From: Bacteroidales bacterium
GTDB taxonomy: Bacteria > Bacteroidota > Bacteroidia > Bacteroidales > VadinHA17
Length of the DNA: 64,000 nucleotides
Assembly: GCA_021371855.1 (NCBI GenBank)
Contig: JAJFVL010000054.1
Location: 48,487-112,486 of the forward strand
Reading direction: 5' to 3'
Below the pieces are notes generated by a model that was not told where the DNA came from, searched no databases, and was given only the letters and a program-made list of their open reading frames with translations. This document shows, piece after piece, positions 29,101-36,736 of this stretch. Position 1 is the stretch's first letter; each line of letters opens with the position of its first letter. Made by a program: the position numbers and the translations under genes.

Positions 29101-29481
29101 GGCGATAAATATTATATTGCTGATAATGCTACAGTGGTAAATCCACTTTATTATATGCAACAAAGGATGAACAATTCGGCAATCAATGCTTACTGGAGAC
29201 CAGATGCCCCTACCAATAACACCACCGGAATTTTTAATAATCCTTTGCGTCAAAGCGGTATATATCAAAGCAGAAGTTTTGTGAGATTACAGGATATATC
29301 TCTTGCATACAATCTCGGGCAGAATGTACTTGACAGGTTAAAACTGAAATCATGCCAGATATATGTATCAAGTAAGAACCCTTACGTTTGGACTAAATGG
29401 CAAGGTTGGGATCCGGAAATCGGAGTAAGTGATACTCCTCTCATGAGAAATATTGTTACAGGCCTAAGGCTTAGCTTCTAG
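26161..29481 (+). CDS. SusC/RagA-type TonB-dependent receptor with STN domain
   Basis: An 1106-residue outer-membrane receptor. A signal peptide (hydrophobic core about 24-39) is followed by an STN domain (about 46-120), a carboxypeptidase-D-like domain (about 127-199, with GNPLPGVTVIVKG), the VIVIGYGTQKKSD junction (about 208-220), a plug (about 215-325, with VRGQTSLSASDQPLIVLDG) and a barrel ending LRLSF. It differs clearly in sequence from the first SusC, so a different glycan is likely. It pairs with SusD at 29537 and signals to the FecR/ECF pair upstream. No glycoside hydrolase is encoded in this operon. Confidence 0.95.
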   Translation: MKKSKQNLLPVSKSGGGKILLTMKLAFIIIFLSVLQVSANVYSQRTVNLNFQNTSIREVLKSIEQQTDVRFFFSDDLLIMNENIDLKADNQTAVSVLDNIFSKSPLTYKVYDNNLIVIVPRELSQQQKITGTVTDEKGNPLPGVTVIVKGTTLGSLTDMSGKYSIENAPKDATLVFSFIGMTTQEIVSTGKTMIDVVLKEEAIGLDEVIVIGYGTQKKSDLTGSVTRVTMADKVSQANVNLSQALSGASAGVNIEGRGGASSEPSLSVRGQTSLSASDQPLIVLDGVIYNGSMSNINISDVETIDILKDASSAAVYGSRSANGVLLITTKKGKSEKPVISFDMYKGFQDMTNNPMRVMNADEFATRLADWDYQENLYTWYKTNPTSADLRPVRPDVTDRNVVASHLRTYEEKQNYLAGNEIDWVDEVLRVAPMQNYNLSLQGGTDKLSYFMSASYSDINGIQLNDEFKRTTVRSNLESVVNNWLTLGLNAAYTYRDNSGLAADLASARIASPLVNNYIGTENYDIYLGGELFQPYPLSNLFVDNSDTSNELYAVGSAKITVPWVKGLKYELNYSQTYNQADNNTYYDSNTPGGVNNKGYAVKAPSTRRNWIVNNIVSYNRTFGDHQVNATLLFSRESLTGGSSTLTASGFDNEILGYNNMGLGTITSVASHAFEENSLSYMGRINYSFKSRYMFTGTVRKDGFSGFGAGNKWATFPSASLAWVISNEEFFKDLGIYLKARTSYGKNGNQGIGRYSSLSTMGTTYYVYGSTPASALYPGSLANSNLSWETTTSFNVGADFGFMKNRITGSIDLYTAKTTDVLVKRQLPPASGYASVWANMGGVDNKGIEFELKSINFDGLFKWTTGLMFSMNRDKITKLFGGENDKDVGNGWFVGEPISAKYDYQMAGGVWQESDLFSGNIMSGWYPGQFKYVDQNGDGAIDPTNDRTIVGYGSPSYRFSINNTFSYRNFTFSFFINSIQGGDKYYIADNATVVNPLYYMQQRMNNSAINAYWRPDAPTNNTTGIFNNPLRQSGIYQSRSFVRLQDISLAYNLGQNVLDRLKLKSCQIYVSSKNPYVWTKWQGWDPEIGVSDTPLMRNIVTGLRLSF

Positions 29482-29536
29482 CTCTGTTTAAAAAATTGAT
29501 AGATTAGTTATTTTGAAATCTAAAAATTGCGAAAAA

Positions 29537-31255
29537 ATGAAAAAATATTTATATATGCTGGGTAAAAAGTATTTATTGATAATTGGCTTTCTTCTATTTA
29601 TACTTCCCTCCTGCAAAGATGACATTCTCAATGAGGTGCCTCTTGATTTTCTCTCACCCGATAACGCTTATCTTACTGAAAAAGGTGTTATACAAGGTAT
29701 ATCCGGACTTCATGAGCGTGTAAGAGGTGCATACTATGCCATGAATGAATTTGGTACCATGAACTGGGCAACCCACGGATCAGATTTAGGTTATAATGGA
29801 GAAGTTCCGCAAGCTGGTTCCGGTTACTTAAATTCATATCTTGATCTGAATCCAACTTTTAAAGCTGATACAGCTCATTGGAATGTAGCCTACAGAATTA
29901 TTCAAAGGGCGAATGTACTTATCAAGGAAGTTTCCAAGTTAGATCCAACTGTCTTTGATGACGGCGAAGCCGGGAAGAACCTGTACCTGGGTGAAGCAAA
30001 ATTTTTCAGAGCCTTTGCATACCGCAACCTGGTTTCGACTTACGGCGATGTGCCTCTTCTGACAGAACCTGTTTCAACTGCAAAAGACGATTTTGTCAGA
30101 ACTCCCGCAGCTGAGGTTCGTAGTCAAATGGAAGCAGATTTCAAATTTGCTGCAGAAAACTTACCTGAACCTGGTAAGGAAGCTGCCCCTGGCAGAATAA
30201 CACAGGGACCTGCTTGGCATTTCCTTGCTGAAACATACCTTGAAGAAAAAGAGTATCAAAAAGCTGTTGATGCAGCTACTAAGGTAGTTGATGGATACCA
30301 TTATGCACTGATGACTAAACGTTTTGGTGTGAACCTTGCAAAGGATGTATTTGGATCTGGTGATGTATATTATGATCTCTTTAGTCGTGGAAATCAAAAT
30401 CTGGCAGAGAATACCGAAGCTATGTGGGTTATACAGGTTGAACCGTTAATTACAGGTGGCAGCCAGTTAGCAACTGCTTATATCTTTGGACCCCGCTATT
30501 TCGATTTAGCACTTACACCTGATGGAAAAAAGGCAACCCTGGGAACAATTTATAATGGTACCTATACCGGGATCAATGATACATTAAGCCGTCCTACAGC
30601 AAATGCCCGGGGAACTGATTTTGTTTTCTACGGTATGTGGGCAAGCGATTGGAACAATGATATCCGGAATGCCAAACATAATATTAAAAGAACTTATTAT
30701 TTTGATAACCCGGCTTCTGCTTATAACGGCCAAAAGATAGATTTCAGCCTTTATACGAATCCACCACGTTCCAATCTTATGGTTGATACCTGCAAGATTC
30801 TTTTCCCGTCATTTATTAAGTTCTTTGATCCTCAGCATTACATTCTTCAACCCAACAGGGCTGGCTCTGGTATAACACATAAAGACTGGTGTGCATTACG
30901 CTTTGCAGAGACCCTGCTCCTTCGTGCTGAAGCATATCTTGATCTGAATAAACCCGACCTGGCTGCAGCTGATATTAACCAGATCAGGAACAGAGCTAAC
31001 GCAACTCCTGTTAAAGCTGCTGATGTAACTATTGATTATATTCTCGATGAAAGAGCCAGAGAGCTCTTCGGAGAAGAATGGAGACTTATTGCCTTGAGAC
31101 GTACCGGCAAACTTGTTGAAAGAGTCAAAAAGTATAATAATAATCCGGCTTGCCCCGGAGCTTATATCCAGGACTTTAATGTTCTTTGGCCTATCCCGCA
31201 GGCACAGATTGACCTTAATGTTGGCGCTCCGTTCGCTCAGAATCCTGGCTATTAA
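29537..31255 (+). CDS. SusD/RagB-family glycan-binding lipoprotein
   Basis: The frame can start at TTG 29513, but ATG 29537 gives a clean lipoprotein signal with lipobox Cys26 (FILPSC). The 572-residue product has the SusD-like N-terminal domain, TPR helices (AKFFRAFAYRNLV), the RagB/SusD signature (ILDERARELFGEEWRLIALR) and the usual end WPIPQAQIDLN. It is the lid of the SusC transporter encoded 55 bases upstream, and a terminator follows at 31352. Confidence 0.94.
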   Translation: MKKYLYMLGKKYLLIIGFLLFILPSCKDDILNEVPLDFLSPDNAYLTEKGVIQGISGLHERVRGAYYAMNEFGTMNWATHGSDLGYNGEVPQAGSGYLNSYLDLNPTFKADTAHWNVAYRIIQRANVLIKEVSKLDPTVFDDGEAGKNLYLGEAKFFRAFAYRNLVSTYGDVPLLTEPVSTAKDDFVRTPAAEVRSQMEADFKFAAENLPEPGKEAAPGRITQGPAWHFLAETYLEEKEYQKAVDAATKVVDGYHYALMTKRFGVNLAKDVFGSGDVYYDLFSRGNQNLAENTEAMWVIQVEPLITGGSQLATAYIFGPRYFDLALTPDGKKATLGTIYNGTYTGINDTLSRPTANARGTDFVFYGMWASDWNNDIRNAKHNIKRTYYFDNPASAYNGQKIDFSLYTNPPRSNLMVDTCKILFPSFIKFFDPQHYILQPNRAGSGITHKDWCALRFAETLLLRAEAYLDLNKPDLAAADINQIRNRANATPVKAADVTIDYILDERARELFGEEWRLIALRRTGKLVERVKKYNNNPACPGAYIQDFNVLWPIPQAQIDLNVGAPFAQNPGY

Positions 31256-31351
31256 TCTTTTGAATTGGCATAAGGCAAATACCTTATGTAAAGAGTATTG
31301 AATTTTTTAAAATAGTATATTACAATTTTTTAATAACAAGTATTAAGAATC

Positions 31352-31414
31352 ACCGGGAAGTAACATTGAGATCATTAATTTGGCCCAATGTTACTCCTGG
31401 TAATTCTTTATTTT
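31352..31414 (+). terminator. rho-independent terminator after second susCD
   Basis: A long stem (ACCGGGAAGTAACATTG with CAATGTTACTCCTGGT, one bulge and one wobble) and a loop of about 18 bases are followed by AATTCTTTATTTT. It closes the second SusCD operon. Confidence 0.75.
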
Positions 31415-31516
31415 ACAACTGATTAAATACGCCTGCCAATTCATGCAGGTTTATTAACAATTCATGAGTTTGTTGAAATTGAAACGGTTATAAATTTATT
31501 CTTTTAAAATCATGCT

Positions 31517-32923
31517 ATGCTAGGTAAAAAAATACGATGGACGTTTCTATGCATAATGCTGGGAATGATGTTGTTTATTCAGGGATTTGGGATTGAAAGC
31601 ATTAATGAAAAAGAAGATAGAATAGCAGGTCTCCGACTTGCAACATTTGATGTTGACGCCACCCCTCCTGTCGGCAGTTATATGACATATAATCCTGTCA
31701 TCAATATATGGGACCTCGGTCTTCGGGCCAGGGGAATAGTTTTGCTGGGTGCCGGTAAACCTATTGTTTTATGCTCGATTGACTGGATAGGTCTCGCAAA
31801 TGAGAGTCAGGATGAATTTAAACGCGTTCTGGCAAATGCAGCAGGGACTGTTCCCGAACGGGTCGCTGTTCATACTATTCATCAGCACGATGCCCCGATT
31901 TGTGACTTCAGCGCTGAAACCTATCTGAAGAACTCAGGCATTGCGCCACTGAGTTACGAAAGTACGTTTACCCGACTGGTAATGCATCGAATTGAAGAAG
32001 CAATCCGTACTTCTCTTGAAAAGGCCACTCCCGTCACTCATGTGGGAATGGGTGAAGCACCTGTTTATATGGTAGCATCGAACAGAAGAATACAGGGACC
32101 CGACGGACGTGTTCGTGCAACTCGTTATACAACCTGCCAGGACTCTGCGTTACGTGCTGAACCTGAAGGATTGATTGATCCAATGGTTTCACTTGTGAGT
32201 TTTTGGAACGGGGAGAATCCTGTAGCGGTATTAAGCTATTATGCCGTTCATCCGCAGAGCTATTATCTGACGGGAGTTGCTAATCCGGATTTTCCCGGGC
32301 TTGCCCGTTTCTACAGGCAATTGTCTGTTCCACAGGCTCTTCATGTTCATTTCAACGGAGCCGGAGGAAATCTGGGGGCCGGCAAATACAACGATGGTTC
32401 ACATGAAAACCGGGGCATCCTGGCTGAACGTCTGGCTGATGGGATGAAAAGAGCCTGGGATGCCACTAAAAAGGAAGTTCTATCAGCTGAAGATGTATCC
32501 TGGAATGTTGAACCGGTAGCTCTCCCTCCTGCAAATTATATCGACAGCCTTAGAGCAGTAGTTAAATCAAAAGCAAACGATCAGATATTCTTATCAAATA
32601 ACATCTCAAAAATAATTTTTTACGACCGGTGCCGTAAAGGTAAAAAGATAGATATAAGCTGTCTCTCTCTTGGTCGTGCCCGTATATTGAATATGCCGGG
32701 AGAACTGTTTGTGGAGTATCAGCTCAAAGCTAAAGCTGAGCGCCCCGATCTTTTTGTTGCCATGGCAGCATATGGTGATTATGGGCCAGAGTACATCTGC
32801 ACTGACAGCGCTTACGAAGAGGGAGGATATGAGGCCAGTAGTGCATCGGGTGTCACAAAAGGATCGGAAAAGATAATTATGTCAGCAATAAACAAGTTAC
32901 TGCAGGTTGAGGGACCACATTAG
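31517..32923 (+). CDS. secreted ceramidase-fold protein, divergent
   Basis: A 468-residue secreted protein related to the N-terminal domain of neutral/alkaline ceramidases and distantly to the gene at 1857. It has a signal peptide (about residues 8-26), the LATFDVDATPPVGS opening and a histidine cluster, HTIHQHDAPICD, at the zinc site. The equivalent of the nucleophile loop reads HFNGAGGNLGAG, again without the GDVSPN serine. C-terminal CLSLGRARILNMPGELFVEY matches the family. It lies after the second SusCD terminator and about 170 bases before the plug protein, so it may belong to a separate unit. Function unknown, with a secreted hydrolase on a surface glycoconjugate as the best guess. Confidence 0.65.
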   Translation: MLGKKIRWTFLCIMLGMMLFIQGFGIESINEKEDRIAGLRLATFDVDATPPVGSYMTYNPVINIWDLGLRARGIVLLGAGKPIVLCSIDWIGLANESQDEFKRVLANAAGTVPERVAVHTIHQHDAPICDFSAETYLKNSGIAPLSYESTFTRLVMHRIEEAIRTSLEKATPVTHVGMGEAPVYMVASNRRIQGPDGRVRATRYTTCQDSALRAEPEGLIDPMVSLVSFWNGENPVAVLSYYAVHPQSYYLTGVANPDFPGLARFYRQLSVPQALHVHFNGAGGNLGAGKYNDGSHENRGILAERLADGMKRAWDATKKEVLSAEDVSWNVEPVALPPANYIDSLRAVVKSKANDQIFLSNNISKIIFYDRCRKGKKIDISCLSLGRARILNMPGELFVEYQLKAKAERPDLFVAMAAYGDYGPEYICTDSAYEEGGYEASSASGVTKGSEKIIMSAINKLLQVEGPH

Positions 32924-33089
32924 CGGATGCAATATCCAGAGAAAGAATGAATGCCGGAATGCCATTGCAAACCAGCACTCTTGAGACACAATCAATAAAG
33001 GTAGCTTCACCGGCAAAAAACCTAGATAAAATACTATGGCTGCAACACGCAAATTCCTGAATTAGTCAATGAACGATAAAAGGCATGAT

Positions 33090-33806
33090 ATGAAAAACAT
33101 AAAAATTGAGAACAAAATACTTTTAATTATTTTTATTTGTTTTTCTCCTATATTATTAGGACAAAATGCAACTAAAAATCTTACTATAACAGGTTTTGTT
33201 GTGGATGCAAAAAGAAATCCTGTGGAGAATGCTTCCATTTTCATAGATGGTGTGAAAACCAGCTCGGTTACAAACAAAAAAGGATTTTATAAAATAAAAA
33301 CAAGCCGGAAAGCCAGGGAAATAATGGTCTTCTCTCCTTTCAACGGATACTCTACAGTTGCCCTTGATGGACAAGAGTCTATCGATTTTATTCTTTCAAA
33401 TGAAACAAAAGATTTGGACCGTAAAGCAAAAGCGGTTGATAATGAAATTGTAAATACCGGATATGGTACTGCCGGAAAAAATGATATACCTAATAAAATA
33501 AATAAGATAGATGGTCAGGATCAACGTTTTGCCGCTTATCAGGATATATATGATATGCTTCGTGGTTCAGTCCCGGGAGTTGAAGTAAGCGGAAAAAGTA
33601 TTACAATAAGGGGAAGTACTTCTCTAAATGCAAGCACAGAGCCTCTCTTTGTTGTGGATGGGGTAATTGTAAACAGCATAGATAATATATCACCACAAAG
33701 TGTAAAATCAATTGAAGTGCTTAAAGGAGCTGATGCTTCAGTATATGGAACAAGAGGCTCAAATGGAGTAATACTTATTACTCTTGTTTCCGGGAGAAAA
33801 AAATAA
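33090..33806 (+). CDS. stand-alone carboxypeptidase-D-like plus TonB plug domain protein (no barrel)
   Basis: ATG 33069 is in frame, but 33090 gives a clean signal peptide (IENKILLIIFICFSPILLGQ). The product of about 238 residues has a carboxypeptidase-D regulatory-like domain (about 25-105, with FVVDAKRNPVENASIFIDG) and a TonB plug domain (about 140-235, with VNTGYGTAGKND, VSGKSITIRGSTSLNAST and VDGVIVN). It stops at VLKGADASVYGTRGSNGVIL, exactly where a SusC protein would go on into its beta-barrel. There is no barrel frame downstream, since a new gene starts at 33939. It therefore looks like a complete short protein rather than a recent truncation, perhaps working as an exchangeable plug or a signalling decoy. 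Both ideas are inference. Confidence 0.7.
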   Translation: MKNIKIENKILLIIFICFSPILLGQNATKNLTITGFVVDAKRNPVENASIFIDGVKTSSVTNKKGFYKIKTSRKAREIMVFSPFNGYSTVALDGQESIDFILSNETKDLDRKAKAVDNEIVNTGYGTAGKNDIPNKINKIDGQDQRFAAYQDIYDMLRGSVPGVEVSGKSITIRGSTSLNASTEPLFVVDGVIVNSIDNISPQSVKSIEVLKGADASVYGTRGSNGVILITLVSGRKK

Positions 33807-33938
33807 AAAAATATTTTACATTTATCACATTTAACTCAATAAGGTAAAATCTGGAAATTTTAAAGGAACGCAATAAGTAATTAAACTATCATAATCAAAA
33901 TATTAAATAATTATTACAAACATAATCAATAGATTAAA

Positions 33939-35309
33939 ATGAAAAAGAAAGAATTAACAAGAAGGAAATTCATTGCTACGGTATCCGCAGGGTCCGTAGC
34001 TGCAGTTGCTTCAAGTGCTATTCCATCATTCGGGAAGGAGAACATAACTATTACAAATAGTAACTCCGGTAAACTTGCGATCCTGGGAGGCACTCCGGTT
34101 GCACCGGACAAGGTATGGCCCGCATGGCCATATGTTGATGAAAGAGTCGTCGAAGAGATAGTTAAGACCACACGCAGCGGTATCTGGTGCAGGATACAGT
34201 CAGCTAACGGAACGGTACCCACATTTGAAAAAGAGCTTGCCAAACTTCTGGGTGTTAAAACAACAGTATGTACAGGTTCAGGCACACAGTCGCTGAATAC
34301 AGCTGTTGAAGCTTTGGGTATCGGGCCCGGAGACGAAGTCATTACCTCTCCATATACCGATCCCGGGACTATCCAGTCAATTCTGGTCAGCCGTGCACTT
34401 CCTGTAATGGCAGATCTTGATACGGAATCATTTCAGATAGATCCTGATGACGTGGAGAGAAAGATTACCAGCAGGACAAAAGCCATTATGCCGGTACACA
34501 TCATGGGTCAGCCATGTAATATGGAACGTATTATGGCAATAGCAAAGAAACATAACCTGAATGTGATAGAAGATGCCTGCCAGGCAATTCTGGCTGAATA
34601 TCAGGGGAAAATGATAGGAACGATTGGTGATGTAGGCTGCCTCAGCTTCCAGACAAGCAAAGTGCTATGCTGTGGTGAAGGCGGAGCCATCTATAGCAAT
34701 AACGAAGAGCTCATGGATAAATGTTACACGGTTCAGAACCATGGAACATCAAAAAGAGGGAAAACCGAAACTATCGGATCAAAGTATCGTATGAATGAGT
34801 TTGAAGGAGCAATCCTTCTCGGACAAATGCCCGGAGTGAAAGAACGCCATGCAACCCGTAACAGAAATGCTAAATATCTGACAGAGAAACTTAAAGGGTG
34901 CCCGGGCCTTGTACCTCAGAAACTCTATGATGGAACAACCTCCGGATCGTTCTACCTTTATACCTGGTCCTATAAAAAAGAACATTTTAATAACGCACCT
35001 CGTGAGAAATTTCTGAAAGCAATTGCAGCTGAAGGAATAGGTCTCAGCCCGTATATTGCAAACGGATTACACAGAGAACCCTGGACTGACCATATTCAGA
35101 CATTACCGGAGTATAAGAAGATGTTTGGTACATCCAGACTGAAAAAATTCCAGGCCGAACTGAGTCTTCCAAAGTGCGACCAGGTTTGCCAGGACATGGT
35201 AATGCTATGGGCTTCAGGACCACTGCTCGGAACCCTTGCTGACATGGACGATGTTATCAACGCAGTAATGAAAGTTTACGATAACAGAGATAAACTTAAC
35301 TCAATTTAA
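33939..35309 (+). CDS. Tat-exported DegT/DnrJ/EryC1-family aminotransferase
   Basis: A 456-residue PLP enzyme of the sugar aminotransferase type with a clear twin-arginine leader (TRRKFIATVSAGSVAAVASS, residues 8-27). The fold-type-I motifs are intact: TVCTGSGTQSLNTA, then GDEVITSPYTDPGT, IEDACQA, and the Schiff-base lysine Lys241 in FQTSKVLCCGEGGAI. Members usually act in the cytoplasm on nucleotide-linked keto-sugars. An exported version must carry PLP through Tat and would act on periplasmic sugars, possibly a 3-keto product of the neighbouring oxidoreductases. The paralogue at 47793 has no leader. A terminator follows at 35342. Confidence 0.85.
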   Translation: MKKKELTRRKFIATVSAGSVAAVASSAIPSFGKENITITNSNSGKLAILGGTPVAPDKVWPAWPYVDERVVEEIVKTTRSGIWCRIQSANGTVPTFEKELAKLLGVKTTVCTGSGTQSLNTAVEALGIGPGDEVITSPYTDPGTIQSILVSRALPVMADLDTESFQIDPDDVERKITSRTKAIMPVHIMGQPCNMERIMAIAKKHNLNVIEDACQAILAEYQGKMIGTIGDVGCLSFQTSKVLCCGEGGAIYSNNEELMDKCYTVQNHGTSKRGKTETIGSKYRMNEFEGAILLGQMPGVKERHATRNRNAKYLTEKLKGCPGLVPQKLYDGTTSGSFYLYTWSYKKEHFNNAPREKFLKAIAAEGIGLSPYIANGLHREPWTDHIQTLPEYKKMFGTSRLKKFQAELSLPKCDQVCQDMVMLWASGPLLGTLADMDDVINAVMKVYDNRDKLNSI

Positions 35310-35341
35310 TTATTAATATTGCAAAATTGCAAAAGAAAGCT

Positions 35342-35378
35342 AAGACGGGTGCCAAACAATTAACCGCCCGTCTTTTCT
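35342..35378 (+). terminator. rho-independent terminator
   Basis: AAGACGGG pairs with CCCGTCTT across a 17-base loop and is followed by a T-rich run. It lies 33 bases after the aminotransferase stop. Confidence 0.7.
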
Positions 35379-35405
35379 TTATGCTGTTATTTAATTAAAT
35401 TTAAT

Positions 35406-35467
35406 AAAAGAAGATTTAATAAAGTGAATGATCAGATAATATCTCCATCTTTGTTAAATCTTCTTTT
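35406..35467. repeat. long inverted repeat in the 35310-35660 spacer
   Basis: Perfect 14-base arms, AAAAGAAGATTTAA and TTAAATCTTCTTTT, extend inward by a G-U and four more pairs to about 19 paired positions. The 24-base loop contains a second small dyad (AGATAATATCT). It follows the terminator at 35342 and precedes the oxidoreductase gene at 35661. It may be a structured RNA leader or a small mobile relic. The remaining spacer shows nothing else. Confidence 0.55.
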
Positions 35468-35660
35468 CATGAAGTTTTAAACATCATTTGACAAAACACC
35501 GGTTTACACAGGTTTATTATTTCAAACAGATGTCAGGGAGTTTTATTAAGTGAATATAAGATCAGAAACAATGCTATTCATGTTTTTACATTTATAAAGA
35601 TCAGTTGCGGTAATAATGTTCACTTTAATTTGAAATGTTATATCATAATCATAAAATAAA

Positions 35661-36701
35661 ATGAAAAAGAATTTTAATCGTCGTGATTTTGTAAAGACGA
35701 CAGCAATAGGAGGCCTGGGACTGGGCCTGATTGGAAATGCAACTTCATTATATGGGAAAAGCAGTCCTGCTTCAGGCAGAATAGGCATCATTGGATTGGA
35801 TACATCACATAGCGTTGCCTATGCAAAAGCGCTTAATGGACCTGATCCGAAGCCGGAATACAGTGGATTTAAGATTGTTGCAGCATACCCAAAAGGAAGT
35901 AATGATATTAAGTCAAGTACAGAAAGAATACCAGGTTATATAGAGGAAGTAAAGAAAGTTGGTGTTGAGATTGTCAACTCTATTGATGAATTACTTACTA
36001 AAGTCGATTTTGTATGCCTGGAGACAAACGACGGACGCCTTCATCTTGAACAGGCAATCCCCGTTTTAAAAGCCGGTAAACGCATGTTTATTGACAAACC
36101 TGTTGCAGCTTCCTTAACCGATGCAATAGCTATCTTTGATGTTGCAAAACATTATAATGTGCCTGTCTTTTCATCTTCATCCCTGAGATATATTTCAGGA
36201 GCAAAAGAAATAGCTGAAGGCGCAATCGGGAAGGTAACAGGAGCTGACGCTTATTCTCCATGCCATCTCGAGAAAACACATCCTGATCTCTTCTGGTATG
36301 GAATACATGGCGTGGAGATCTTATTTACAGTAATGGGAAAAGGTATCAAAAGCGTAACCCGCGTCAGCACTCCTGATACTGATATGGCAATCGGTACGTG
36401 GGAAGATAACCGCATCGGCACTTTCCGTGGAATAAGGGCAGGAAAAGCAGGTTATGGAGGTACAGTATTCGGGGAAAAAGATATTCTGAAACTTGGTGAT
36501 TTTGGCGGATATGATCCACTCCTTGTAAAGATACTTGAGTTCTTCAAAACAGGGATTCCACCTGTAAGCAGTGAAGAAACACTGGATATATTTGCCTTTA
36601 TGCAAGCCGCTGATGAAAGCAAACTTAAAGGAGGCATTCCGGTTGAGGTTGAAAAGGTCAGACAGAAAGCAATCCAGAATGCTAAAAAAGTGCGATACTA
36701 A
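35661..36701 (+). CDS. Tat-exported Gfo/Idh/MocA-family oxidoreductase, short form
   Basis: A 346-residue oxidoreductase with a twin-arginine leader (NRRDFVKTTAIGG, residues 6-18). The Rossmann motif is unusual: IGIIGLDTSHSVAY (about residues 42-55) replaces the GxGxxG loop with GLDTSHS. This is a recognisable branch of the family, but it may signal altered or lost cofactor binding. The FIDKPVAASLTDA stretch is the EKP-motif equivalent. Thirty-odd bases separate it from the next oxidoreductase gene, so the two are probably co-transcribed. Confidence 0.8.
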   Translation: MKKNFNRRDFVKTTAIGGLGLGLIGNATSLYGKSSPASGRIGIIGLDTSHSVAYAKALNGPDPKPEYSGFKIVAAYPKGSNDIKSSTERIPGYIEEVKKVGVEIVNSIDELLTKVDFVCLETNDGRLHLEQAIPVLKAGKRMFIDKPVAASLTDAIAIFDVAKHYNVPVFSSSSLRYISGAKEIAEGAIGKVTGADAYSPCHLEKTHPDLFWYGIHGVEILFTVMGKGIKSVTRVSTPDTDMAIGTWEDNRIGTFRGIRAGKAGYGGTVFGEKDILKLGDFGGYDPLLVKILEFFKTGIPPVSSEETLDIFAFMQAADESKLKGGIPVEVEKVRQKAIQNAKKVRY

Positions 36702-36736
36702 ATAATTGTTTATAAAGTCATTAATTATAATTGAAA

